Below are positions 19,267 to 31,144 of a DNA stretch of 64,000 nt, in pieces. The notes beneath the pieces were generated by a model. That model was not told the DNA's origin. It ran no database searches and worked only from the letters and a program-made list of their open reading frames with translations. Source of the DNA: Cocos nucifera (Eukaryota; Streptophyta; Magnoliopsida; Arecales; Arecaceae); assembly GCA_006176705.1 (NCBI GenBank), contig QRFJ01000768.1, positions 1 to 64,000 on the forward strand. Reading direction: 5' to 3'. Numbering within the stretch: position 1 is the first letter of the stretch; the number at the start of each line of letters is the position of its first letter. The translations under genes were made by a program, and so were the position numbers.

Positions 19267-21836
19267 TGTTGAAAATAGTGTTCCAAAGCTAATCATTAAC
19301 CTATTGACAATTGAGCTATCGATTATAATTATACATAAATTATTAATAAATAAAATTTATTTTGATATTTTTTATCATAAACTCTTCTATCTTCTAACAA
19401 ACTCTTATGTTGTGGTGAAGTTCTTAGGACTATTTAGAATCGATAAAGAAGAATTTATCATTTAGTCCTTAAACTTGTTTGTGACCAAATGATATGTTGT
19501 TACTTAGAACGATAATGTTTATTGAGTATAAATTATTTTATGCCATTTGGATTGGTTGTCCTCTTAATCAAAGAGTGTGGAGATACTGGTATGGCATGCA
19601 GATGAGATGTAGGATATATCTGCACCGAACGTGACCAACTCTAGAGCTTTTTTGCTATCAAGATTTGCTTCGATAGAATATGGGTATAAGTATCCCTTCG
19701 ATCTGAGATCACCATGGTGACTTTCAAGCAACTCATTATGCTTTGGTGTTGGACTACCTAAATTTCTAATTAGTGATGAAAGATTTCTGAGCATAGTCAA
19801 GTACTTGAGGAGCCGGTGTGTGAGTCAAGATGGGATTGACCACTTTGGTTTATGAGCTATGTTCAATTATGTTTCAATTTAGCAAATCATTGGCCAAGGT
19901 AGTCCTAGTGAGGGGTCATAGGATTGATTACTTTGAGACATTATTTGGATGTACTTTTTAGGATTGATAGTTTAACTCTGAGTCATTCTCATACACAAAG
20001 ATCAAAGGGATGAATTATGCGGTAATCATATTCACATAGGTTCTGAATGTTACGATTATGATTATTCAACATATCCAAACATCAAGTACCATTGCTAGAT
20101 GGTCACTTTGATTAGTACAGAAAGTGGTTTCTATGCAACTGACTTAGGTTCGAACCTATGGGATTACACACACTAGAGGTTCCTACCTGATCTGATGGCT
20201 GATGAAGAGTTTCACTAGACTGAAACTCTATGATCAAGAGTCCAACTAGATTAAAACTCTTTGACCAAGAGTCTTACTATATTAGGACTCTGAGTCTTGG
20301 TTGTCTATGACTCTATGATCAAGAGTCCCAGTGGACTGGGACTCTATGATCAAGAGTCCCACTAGATTGGGACTCTTCAATCAAGAGTCTTACTACTTTG
20401 AAACTCTGAGTCCTACTTATCTATAACTCTGTGATTGAGATTCTGGACTTTGTGATCATATGTTTCACTCATTTTGGATACCGAGATCAAGCACTGGTTT
20501 GGGATTCTTCGACAAGAGTTTCATTTGATGGGACTCTATTATCCGGATACCCAATGAATTTGGATTCTATATTTATGAGAGATTTAATTAGTGATTTAAA
20601 TGTTAATTAACTTAATTTTATCAAGTAATTATTTTTTGATCAAGTTTAATTAAATTTGATTCAATTGGGTTTGACCTAATTAAGTTATGAGATGACCTAA
20701 TTGTCGAGGAGGTATGATCCCTGATTTGATCAAGGGTTAGGCTTAATTAATTTCTGATTTGATTAGAATTGAACAAAGTCTAATTAAGCCTAAGTGAGTT
20801 GGATTTAATCTGGTCTAATTGAGCCTAACCAATTTAGATTGGATTCGTTCAATTAGATGAGAAGTTATGAGACTAGTTTGACCTAGTCTTCCATGTGCCA
20901 CCTCATATTTTTTATTGCACCAAACTTTCTCCATGAAAAAGGTTTTCTCATGATGTTTTTCCATGCAAAAGAAGGCTTGTGCCCTCCCTTCTCACACCTC
21001 ATAAGGATGGGTTTTATCTTGTTGCAATTTGAATTCAAATAGGATTTGAATTCTAATGGCTAATCTTTATCCTATCTTTCCCTCACATGCCACTTTTGAG
21101 TTGTGCACCCTCTATAAAATTCCTAAATTTTTTTGGGGTGTGAGCAACTTTTGAGATTCCTCCCATCTAGTGCATGAGCCTTTCCTAGCATGAGAAAAAT
21201 AAGAAAAAAATCAGAGAAGGAAAAATTGAGAGAGAAAAGTAGGCACTAATGTTTGAGTGTCGTGCTGCCCTAGTTCTTGATCTAGGGTTTCTGATTTGAT
21301 TTCATAAGATCTGAGTGTCAGATCTTCATGAGATTTTTTTGAGTACTTACTCATCTTTTCTTCCACCCCTACTGCTGATCCAGAGTATCCAAAATTTTGG
21401 TGGAGGAAGATCAAAATTATTCGATCAGATCTAGCTGTCAGGAGCATCCATCGTCGAGCTAGCATTTGGAAGGAGTTGATCAGGATCAGGACCTCGTGTG
21501 GACCATCCATGGTGGTCAGATGCATATGTGGCTACATTGCAATGATCAAATCTTCTTGGTAATTAGATCGGTGGTGACTTAATTATAGAAATCATCTATC
21601 CGTGCAAGATAATGTGTTCTGAATACATAGCACAGTAAAAGTGCTTCATTGCTCATAGCCTTTATTTTTAGATTTCATTGTATTCATGTATATCATATTA
21701 GATCCTAGTAATGTAGCATTTTTAGATCAGATCTATAGCACTAGAAAAATTAATTAGATTAATTTTTATTTCTATGGTGTTTGATTTTTGAAAAAGTTTT
21801 GTAAGTAGAGCTATAAACCCAACATGCTTCCCGGCA
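19267..21836 (+). repeat. 5' LTR of element H (2570 bp)
   Basis: It begins TGTTGAAAATAG and ends TTCCCGGCA, followed by ATGGTATCAGAGC. Its first 550 bp resemble the C LTR; the rest differs, so H is a sister subfamily. It contains a palindrome array (20205-20440), a TATAAAA at 21113-21119 and a hairpin with arms AGATCTGA and TCAGATCT (21307-21325). Confidence 0.9.
20205..20440 (+). repeat. Palindrome-unit tandem array in H 5' LTR
   Basis: About seven degenerate units of roughly 31-38 bp, each built on ACTCT...AGAGT dyads. The best unit (20338-20360) has perfect arms GGGACTCT and AGAGTCCC around ATGATCA. The equivalent array in the 3' LTR is at about 51786-51990. Confidence 0.75.
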
Positions 21837-23551
21837 ATGGTATCAGAGCATCCAAATTTTTTGATGTGATGTATATGCATGTTTAGATTATTTTATAGAT
21901 TAGATGTAAACAATAATCTAATTTTTAGATCTAAAATAAAATTTTGATCGCATGGACTGAAGGTTGTCCTACAGTAAGGTTTATCCTTTACAGTGAAAAG
22001 GTTGTCCTGGTACCTTGCTGATCTAAAAATTAAACATAAAACTTTAGATATGATCTAATATTTTTTATGATTTGATTGAATGGTTTTAATCTAATTTTTG
22101 ATCATGAATAAGTGTTTAGATTAGATCTAATTTGATTCATGATTTTTATGTATTGTACATAGATCTAGATTAAAATCTATAACTAGTACTCTTTGTGAAA
22201 TGAGCCGACCCAATTTTGAAATAGATCAACCCATTTGGTGAATAGTGCTAAGTTGTGTTGAACCTTCCAAAATTTTTTAAAAATATTTTTGAAATACTGA
22301 ACCCCAACTCTCAGTCCAAAAACTTAATTAAAAATTAAGTATGATGAATTAGGGTCTAGAATTACAAATTAAAGATCCTAAGTCATTGATAAAAAAATTT
22401 GGATTATTAGGTTAGATGAATTAGGTTCGTTAATTAGGTTAGACCTAAGGTTAGTTAAAGAATGGACTAATTACAATAATTGATCAAATCTAATCAAATG
22501 TTGATTTAGATTAGGTTAAGAACTCTTTAGACTCAATTATAATAGTTATAGTTGGTCAAGTTCATGCCTTTAATAAGAACCACATGGACTTGATTCATGG
22601 CTATGCGGTCGAACCCGAGATTACTAGGTTGGTCAAATTGAAACTAATGAACCAAATAATATCTAAGATAAGTTTTAGCAGTTTAGACCAGTGGTTTTTA
22701 ATTGGAAGCTACTCACACTAATTTTGATCTTTGATGAGTTAATGGCATATTCCTTCCACTAATCTCACTTACCTGGCCATCTTGGTGAATTAGGTTTTGA
22801 TTAGATCACTTGGTAATTTAGGCTCACCCATGTCAATTAGGTAAATTAGCATGACTGATTTAGGTGCTCCTAATCTTAACTTTAATTAGATTCCTTTTGA
22901 TCTAACTTGGTGAAGTCAGTGGGAGGATCAAAATTGGCTAGTTAATTCTTATCTTCCCTTCTTAAAATTAATTAATAAAATTTTCTAAAATTATTATGAT
23001 AAGATTGTGATGATAACTAAGTCATAGCCTTCCATTAAGTTAAGTGATAATGGGTCCATTAGTTTAATAATCATTGGAGGCCCAAAGGCTTGGTGCCTAT
23101 TGACTAGTGGAATTTTTATTCATAATATGATGATTTGGTCATGTCTTTCTAATGGTGGTTAGGTTGGCAAGCCAAAGTTAAGCTTGATTATTTGTTGGTC
23201 TGATACACCAAATATGATCATGTTAATGGTTAGACCTAATCAAATTTTTTCAGTGGAGGCCAAAGCCTACTGATTAGGTTTTCGGAGCAAAATTAAAATA
23301 CTAAAAGTTGTTTAGAAAAATAATTGGTTATGAACCTATCCATAGATGCACATGGATTGACCAACTAAAGTTGGGCTTGTGTATAGTCTGTATGAATTCT
23401 AGTACCCACTAAAAAATTAATGTAATTTCTCGAATTGAAGGTAGAGGCTATCAGTTCATATAAAATAATGGGAGGATGTTTAGACTAAAGTCTAAGTCTT
23501 TAGAATTAATAATTTATATACTAATTAGGTTTGATTTTTCTTAAAGCAAAT
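21837..23551 (+). other. Leader of element H with primer-binding site and hairpin
   Basis: TGGTATCAGAGC at 21838-21849 matches the initiator tRNA-Met primer site and follows the LTR with one base between. The 1.7-kb leader is noncoding. At 21962-22008 two GGTTGTCCT direct repeats flank a short dyad, an arrangement also found in the leader of C and near 63850. Blocks near 22680-22920 (TTTTTAATTGGAAGCTACTC, CTTACCTGGCCA) are shared with B's leader. Confidence 0.8.
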
Positions 23552-24405
23552 ATGGTCACTATCCTGTCGCTCTAGTCATTATTAGATAATGATAAATTAA
23601 TGAGATCCAACTTTAATAGCTGGTATCGAAAGTTAAAAATTATCCTAGAGCATGAGCAGATCTTGTATGTTTTGACTAATCCAACTCTTGAGGAGCCAGC
23701 CCCGAAAGGTAGAGGGATGGTCGGAGATACTTATCAGAAGTAGTTCAATGACCGTACTACTGTTCATTGCATTATACTGGCGATGATGAATGATGAGTTC
23801 AAATGTAGGTTTGAGAACGCCCAACCTTAATAGATGCTTCAAATGTTGAATGACTCCTTTAGTATGCTTGATGATGTTGAGAGGCACAAGACTAGTTGTA
23901 CCATTTTCAATGCTCGAATGAGGGATGGGGCATTAGTCATCAATCATCTATTATGTATAATCAAGATGATTGAGTGTTTGAGTAAGCTGGGCTTCTCCCT
24001 ACACGAGCAGCTCGAGAAAGATGCAATCCTTAATTCTTTACCCAAGTCCTTCCTCTTATTCCTTACTCATTTTAGAATGACAAAGCCTGTAGTGAACTAC
24101 CATGGCTTATTGGGGTTGCTGCAAAACTTTGACAAGGATTACTAACTCCATAAGAAGATGGTGAATGTAGTGGAAGGATCTTTTTCTAATCGCCGACCCT
24201 TTAAGAAAGGAAAGAAAAACATGAAGGTGTAGCCGCATGCTGGGACGTCTGCACAAGGTCAAACCAAGAAGTGCAACCCCGACTAGAGCTAGGTGGAGTG
24301 TTTCTTTTGCAAGAAGCAGGAGCATTGGAAGAGCAATTATCCTCAGTACATTGCCTTCCTGAACTTGAATAGGCCAAGGAAGAAGCAAGTTATTGCTGGA
24401 TAAGA
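23552..24405 (+). pseudogene. gag: Gag of element H, with several stops
   Basis: The ATG at 23552 starts a Gag homologous to that of C, with SWYRKLKIILEHEQI, KTSCTIFNARMRDG and VNYHGLLGLLQNFDKD. The clearest open piece is 23834-24145. In-frame stops occur early (TAG at 23573) and before 23830. A knuckle CFFCKKQEHWKSNY at about 24300-24345 keeps CCH, but the last Cys is Tyr, as in the other family-2 elements here. Confidence 0.75.
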
Positions 24406-25560
24406 TAATTATATGACAACACCTTGTAACTTCTCTATATGTGATACAACTACCTATGTATTACTGGAAGCCCTTATCATATTTATAATTCAAAGTAGGT
24501 TTTGTAGGTTAGTAAGAGATTGATGAATGCAAGAGGTTCCTGAACGTTGGAGTTGGAAGACAAGTTCCAATTCTAGCTTTAGAAATCATGAATCTTGTAA
24601 TCAATTCTTATAGAGTTATTCTTAGTGATTGTTACTTTTATCCAAATTTTTTATTAAATATTATTTTTGTAGGACTTTTTGCCAAGAATAGTTATCAATT
24701 TTCAATAATTTTTTTTTTATAATATCATTTTGAATGGTGTTATAGTTTGTGTTGGATAATTGAATAACGGTATTTACTTACTATCACAACCTGTTAATGT
24801 GCTCCAATCCTTCGGTAAACATCCTAGATTAGATGATGTGTTAGAAGTCTACCTTTAGCACTGTAGATTAGGTCATATCAACAAGAACAGAATAAACAGA
24901 TTGGCTTAAAAAAAATTCTTGAAGTAGGTGATTGTGAATCACTTCCAATCTGTGAGTCTGATCTTCTTGGTAAGATGACCAAGTCATCTTTTACTGAAAA
25001 GGATGAGTGAGCCAGTGAACTCTTAGGTCTAGTACATACCGATGTATATAGACCTATGAGCTCAAGTGCTAAAGATGGATATTTCTACATCATAACCTTC
25101 ACGGATGACCTATCGAGATATGGGTATGTCTATTTAATAAAGCATAAGTTGGAGTCGTTCAAAATATTCAAACTATTTCATAATGAGGTAAAAAAGCAAA
25201 CTAGAAAGAGTATTAAAACTCTTCAATCTGATTGAGGGGGTGAGTACATTTTTAGCAAATTTTTGACATATCTAGGAAAGAATGAGATTCTCTCATAATA
25301 GACTCCTGAAATACCACAGCATAATAGTGTGTCTGAAAGGAGAAATTGGACCTTGTTGTACATGGTTCGATCCATGATAAGATTTGTTAGTCTATCGATC
25401 TTCTTATGGAGATATGTGCTCGAGTTATCTTATTACATTCTAAATAGGGTTCTGAGTAAGTCTATTTTCAAAACACCATATGAGATGTGGACGGATGTAA
25501 GTCAGTACTCTTGCACCTTAGGGTTTAGGGGTGTCCAACTTATGTCAAACATTTAGTAAC
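24406..25560 (+). pseudogene. pol: Protease remnant, pre-integrase and integrase of element H
   Basis: The protease region (about 24415-24620) is too decayed to show its catalytic Asp. Pre-integrase and integrase follow: the HCRLGH-type block near 24865, LVHTDVYRPM near 25030, FTDDLSRYGYVYL near 25105, and the open piece 25329-25556 with MSERRNWTLLYMVRSM (catalytic Glu region) and PYEMWTD. Stops interrupt it at several points, including TGA at 25231 in the block around the second catalytic Asp. Confidence 0.75.
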
Positions 25561-26104
25561 AAATAGACTTGGACTTAGGTCTGATAAGTGTAGTTTTATA
25601 GGATATCCAAAAGAGATCAAAGGATATTATTTCTACCTCGCTGATGAGCAAAAGGTGTTTGTCAGCCTTAAGGCTATCTTTTTAAAAAAGAAGTTCCTTG
25701 GTGAAGGAATTAATGCCTCTAAGGTCGAACTTGAGAAAATTCGATAGGTGAAAAAATCGACACAAGTAGCTAAACCTGATCCAGATTTGATTTGATCAAA
25801 CTTAAAGCCTGATGAATCTACATCCTTAAGGTGGTCTGGTAGAGTACCACATCAGCCAAATAAATACTATGATTTCTTGGTCTAGGATGGTGATTCTATC
25901 AAACTTGATGAGAATGATGAGGATCTGATTACTTACATGGATGCAATGCAGAGATCCGACTCTAAGAAATAGCTTGAGGCCATGAAATTTTAATTAGAGT
26001 CCATGAAGGTCAACAATGTATGGACATTGGTTGATCCACCCAAAGGGATAAAATCCATAGAGTGTAAGTGGGTCTTCAAAAGAAAGAAGGGCATAAATGA
26101 AAAG
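25561..26104 (+). pseudogene. pol: Integrase C-terminus and start of RT of element H, cut by C
   Basis: The linker is followed by VNNVWTLVDPPKGIKSIE and CKWVFKRKKG, the first RT blocks. RT similarity stops at about 26106, where the open frame 26003-26206 runs into LTR sequence of C. This makes a chance RT-LTR chimera, not a gene. Confidence 0.8.
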
Positions 26105-27007
26105 ATAGGACTGACCACTCCAAGAGTTGGAGAAGAATGTATCACTGTATTTCAATATAGCAAAATCTTGGCCAGGATAATCCATGAGATGGATTTGATA
26201 TTTTGAAATACAATGTGGATAGCCTAATGATAGTTGATAGTTGAACTCTAAGATATCCTATGAGCATTTTGGTCAAGGAAAGGAATTATATGGAAACTAT
26301 ATCCACATGGGTTCAAAGGATGTTGTTCTACACATTCGACCTATTCGACCGTCATATACCATTGCTAGATGGTCACTTCGATTGGTATAGAAACTTATTT
26401 TTATATTACTAGCTTAGGTTTGGATCTATGGGGTTACACACATTAGAGTTCATGATTTAATTGGATGGTTGATCAATAATTAATAATCATTCTAGGGTTA
26501 AACAATCGATACGATTGGTGTTTAACCTAGTGCAAGTGTTGCAGAAGGATCGATTAGCAATTGAATTACTAACTAGCTTAATTTGATTAATCCAGAGAGT
26601 TAAGATTAAGTCTAATTAAATATAATTTAATTAGATTTAGTTTGGACTTAATTGGATCAAGTTCAATTGACTTATTGGATGAGCCAATTGCAAAGATGAA
26701 CTAGTCCTAGTTCAATAGGACTTGATTGAATCCAATCTCTAATTTAATTAGAAATTAAATTAAAATTTAATCTAATTTAATATGATTTAATATGGTTATT
26801 AGTTAGACTAAGATCTATTTTAATTGGGTTAAATAAATTCAAATTTAATTTAGTTAAAAGATCTTATTTGACCAAGTCAAATTGGAAGTCCTAGTGTGAC
26901 TAGGACCTCCCTCCTTGCGCAACCTTAGCCCCAATGCTCCCACGCCCTCTTCTCCTTGATTATGTGCGTGGAAAAGCCAATCCCTAGGCCTTTATGCATG
27001 CCCATAG
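26102..27007 (+). repeat. 5' LTR of element C, left part, 5'-truncated
   Basis: From GACTGACCACTCCAAGAG onward it is collinear with the C 3' LTR from about 48015. It is interrupted at 27007 by solo LTR S and resumes at 30074. Confidence 0.85.
27003..27007. repeat. Target-site duplication CATAG, left copy (solo LTR S)
   Basis: CATAG at 27003-27007 is repeated at 30074-30078. The unbroken site GCCCATAGCTCTCCC is present once in the C 3' LTR near 48910, which confirms the insertion point. Confidence 0.92.
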
Positions 27008-30000
27008 TATTTGAAAATATGTCCTAAAGCCAATCATCTAAGTAGTAGATGATTCGAATTAGTATATGAATTATCTAATAATAATAGTAATTTGGCTGTT
27101 TCATCATAAAAGTTCTATCTTTCTTAAATGAACTCCTAAATTATGATGAAGTCCTTAGAACCACAATCAATCAATAAAAAATAATTTATCAGATGGTTCT
27201 TAAATTATTCACGATCAAATGATTAGTTATTAACAAGGATGATAACTTATCGAGTGTAGGTCGCTGTATTCCATATGCGTTGGTTGTCCTCGTAACCAAG
27301 TGGTATGGAGACACTGATATAGCATCCAGGTGAGATGTAGGAGTATATCTACACTGAACATAGCCAATGTAGTACTCTACTATCAAGAATAGCTAGCTAA
27401 GGCCAATGGGTATAAGTGTCCCTCCAACTTGAGATTGCCATGGTGACTTGCGAGCAACTCACTATACTTTAGTGCTGGACTATCTGTATTTTTAATATAG
27501 ATGATGAAAAATTTTTGGGTACAGTCAAGTACTTGTAGAGTCGGTGTGTAAGTCAAGATGGGATTGACCACTCCTGATTAACTTCAAGAAGAGAATGTCT
27601 TGTTGTGTTTTAATTTAGCAAAACCTAGGCCTAGGTAATCCTCATGAGGTGTCATGGGATTTGCAAAATTTTGAGATACAATAGAGATGACTTGTATGAG
27701 TATTTGACAGCATAATCAAGGTCATCTTGAGCATTATTAGTCATAGGGATGAATTATATGGTAACCATGGGTTAGGGTTCTAAGAATGTTACTTTGCATA
27801 CATTCGATCTATCCGGACATCGGGAACCATTGCTAGATGGTAACTTCGATTGATACAAAAATTGATTCTTATACTACCAGCTTAGGTTCAAACCTATGGG
27901 GTCACACACATTAGAGCTTGTAATCTGATCAGATGGTTAATCGATGATTGAGAATCATTTCAAGGTCAAATATTTAATAAGATTGATGTTTGACCTAATG
28001 CAAGTGTTACAGAAGAATCGACTAGCAATTGGATTGCTAATTGGGTCAATTTGATTAAACAATCAAGTTGAGATTAAATATAATTAAATTAGATTCAATT
28101 ATAATTAGTTTTGATTTAATTAGATTAAGTCTAATTGGTTTATTGGATAAGCCAATTGTAAGGGAAGAATAATTTCTTTTTTGACTAGGACTTGGGTGCA
28201 CCTGATTGACTTAGGATTTAAATCAGATTTAAAACTTAATTTAATCTGATTTAATTAGACTTCTAGTTAGACTAGAATTATTCTTAATTAAATTGCATTT
28301 AATTTAATTTAAATAAAATTTAAATTAGGTTTAAAATAATTTTGACCTAGTCAAATAAGAGGAGTCCTAGTTGGACTAGGACTCTCTCTCTTTCACTTGC
28401 ACCTAAGAAAGTCCACACCATATTTTAATTTTTTTTTTTTATAATTTCCATGCCTAAGAAATGATTTTTTACACCCCATTATCTCAGAAATTGGATTTAA
28501 ATTTGATTTGGTCAAAATTAGAAGGAAGTTGGAAATTATTTCCTACTTGGAAGAGTCTTCTTTGACCCAAATTCCTCCCTCCCTTGTGCGCCAACTCTAC
28601 CCATGCCCCTCTATCTTATTTGACCCTTTTTTTCCTTGGTTTCTTGTGTGAGAATAAGTGTTTACACAAAAAAATAAGTGGGAGGGGCATCCAAGAGTTG
28701 GACACCCCATAGAAGTCCTCCTTTGACTAGGTTTTGACCTAGTCTTGCAATAAAAGGTGGACGCCTCTTATGAGATAGTTTTAGGATATGAAAAATTCTA
28801 GAAAAATTATAAAAAATTAGAGAAGAAGGAGGAGAAGGTGTGGAGGATTTTTGGTGCCTAGATTCTTAGAGAAGGACCCTCAATTAAGACATCAAATGTT
28901 GATGTCTTGAAGAGACAAGGTAAGAGAAGATTGTCTTCTCTTATATTTTTTTTTTTATGTTTCTCTCTTCCTATTTTATTTATGATTTTTATATGATAAA
29001 AATTTGAGAGAGAAAGAGAGAGGAAGGGCTTGAGGAAAGATGGTGCCAAGATCCTTAGAGAAAAGGTCTTCATCTGGACATCAATCATTGATGTCATGAA
29101 GGCACAAAGGTAAGAGAAGATTATCTTCTCTTTACTTTTTTTTAGTATCTTATTCTTCATTATTTTATATGATTTTTATATGATAAAGATCAAAGAGAGA
29201 GAGAGAGAGGAAGAGGGCATGGGATCTGTGCTCCAAGGTGTTGCGGCATGGTGATCATTTTTGGACATGATCTGATTATGTCCTGATGCGAGAAGAATAA
29301 GAAAGAAGATCTTCTCTTAGGATTTTCTTGAGAACCCTTCTTCTTAATTTTATTTATGAGATTTTTATGAGAAAAATCTGAGGGTGTGATATCTGAAAAA
29401 TTAGGAAAAAATCCAAAGGAGAAGGTCTCCTCTGATCCTAGCATAGAGGTGTTTTTAGGACATCAACTGTTGATATCCTGAAGGAGAAGATTTATCTTCT
29501 CCTAGGATTTTTTTCCATATATCTCTTTATTTATATTTTATTGAAGATCCAAGGGTTGGATTCCTCCCTTATTCTTCCTCATGTTCTTCATCTCTTGGAT
29601 TATCCAAGAGATCCGAAGAACATGTATTTGATTAACCATCAGGAAGGATCCTCGAGAAGCTAGCACTTCGAGCAGATCTTCGTTCGACGAACCTTCAATC
29701 TCTATTGTAGATTCGTGTGGATCATCTATACAGACTGAACACATGTGCGGCTCTAAAGGCAACAACGGATTCAACCGTGGAGCTCTTAATCCATGCAAAG
29801 ATAAGAGATTTGATCTCTTGATGACCTAGATGCAATCTAGGATTAGATCTAGAATTATTCTAGATCTAGGTATTGATGTGATCAATACTACTCATGATTA
29901 ATTTAATTTTAGATTTATATTTGCATCATAACATATTATAGATCCTTGATGTAGGGTTTTGTAATTTGATTACATGCATTTATAGATTAAATAGTTTAAT

Positions 30001-30073
30001 CTATGTCTTCCACTGCTCTTTAGTTCAAAAATGTTTTAAAATCTATGCATGAAATTCTGCCTATTTTCTATCA
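27008..30073 (+). mobile_element. Solo LTR S (family 2, 3066 bp)
   Basis: It starts TATTTGAAAATATG, matching the C LTR start TGTTGGAAAATATG with the terminal G changed, and ends TATCA. CATAG duplications bound it. No internal region is present, so it is the product of recombination between the two LTRs of an inserted element. It has an expanded block of repeated hairpin modules at 28850-29505. Confidence 0.88.
28850..29505 (+). repeat. Four tandem two-hairpin modules in S
   Basis: Modules of about 190 bp each carry two dyads. First dyads: 28888-28906 (arms GACATCAA/TTGATGTC), 29077-29095 (GACATCAAT/ATTGATGTC), 29459-29477 (GACATCAAC/GTTGATATC). Second dyads: 28923-28941 and 29113-29131 (AGAGAAGA/TCTTCTCT), and 29483-29502 (GGAGAAGAT/ATCTTCTCC). 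The third module (about 29220-29330) is more diverged but keeps AGAAGATCTTCT. Confidence 0.7.
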
Positions 30074-30078
30074 CATAG
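30074..30078. repeat. Target-site duplication CATAG, right copy (solo LTR S)
   Basis: Directly follows the TATCA end of S; pairs with 27003-27007. Confidence 0.92.
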
Positions 30079-31144
30079 CTCTCCCTTATTTCTTAGATAG
30101 CGTTTAGTTATGGACTGAGTCAAATATGGTTAGAAGCTTTGAATTCAAACTCTATTTAATAGAGTTTGTTGCTACCAAAACTCCTTTCCTTTGTGCCGTC
30201 CACTATCCAGATGTTTTCCTAATATCTTTCATGGCTTTTATGGGATTTTTGTAAGCCAAAGGTAGGTGGTCCATGGCTGACAAAAAGGAGGGATCGCCCA
30301 ATAGTTGGGCACCCCAAGTCTTGCCCTTTTTGGACATTCCTTGCTAAGTATTTGACCTAGACAAGGAGTCTATCCTAACTCTCTATTTAAAGAGATTTTT
30401 GGGCTAATTTTTTGAGTGATTCTTGATATTAGAGAGGGCTCTTAGGCATGGGAAAACCAAAGATAGAAATCCTTTAGGCATGGGAATATTAAAGAAACCA
30501 ATCTTTGATGTCTAGGTGATAGAGCAAAGAAGAAGAAGAGGGTCTTCTTCTAGGGTTATTTTTATTCATCCCTATTTCCTCCTTTCTTAGAGATTTTTGA
30601 GTGTTGTTTCAAATTGAAAGTATCTTTCTTTTCTTGTAATTTTTTGTAGTAACTAAATCTTGAAGAAGAAAGCACCAGATCGACCGTCGAAGAAGGATCA
30701 GCATAGTACTAGAATACTATGCTAATTTTTGAGCATCGAACTTCTGATCAGGATTCGTAGACTTGTGTGGAGATCTCTTAGAGGCCAGACACATGTGTAG
30801 CTTAGAGGTACATTTTTAAGCCTGGATCAACAAGTTAGATTACATTTTTAAGCCTGGATCAGCAAGTTAGAGAATCTAACTTGCACATGTAATATGGATC
30901 TGATTCTCTATTGCATACCTGCAATACATCTAGTGTAGATCCATGTTGATGTGATCAACATGTCTTTCTCTTCTAATGATTTTTAATTTTTAATTTAATC
31001 TCATGCTACAATCATATTATAGGATCTTAGATCTAGGGGTTCTCTAGTTTTTATATATTAATTTTGATTAATTTTTATCTTTCGCTGTCTAGAACTAAAA
31101 AAGTTTCAAGATCTAGTCCTAAAACCCTAGATCTGATTCCTTCA
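30074..31144 (+). repeat. 5' LTR of element C, right part
   Basis: Resumes with CATAGCTCTCCC and follows the C 3' LTR to its end ATTCCTTCA. It contains a decayed U3 dyad (30289-30315), TATTTAAAG at about 30383 and a hairpin with arms AGAAGAAGA (30531-30539) and TCTTCTTCT (30543-30551). Confidence 0.88.

Noticed and set aside
20205..20440. CRISPR-like repeat array
   Set aside because: Units are degenerate, contiguous and within a plant LTR; there are no unique spacers or cas genes.
19267..21836. H LTRs at 19.3 kb and 50.9 kb as two independent solo LTRs or elements
   Set aside because: Matching CTCAA duplications and complementary RT parts on the two sides show a single element split by C.
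26003..26206. 67-codon open frame beginning with RT sequence
   Set aside because: It is a chance fusion of H RT with C LTR sequence across a deletion junction.
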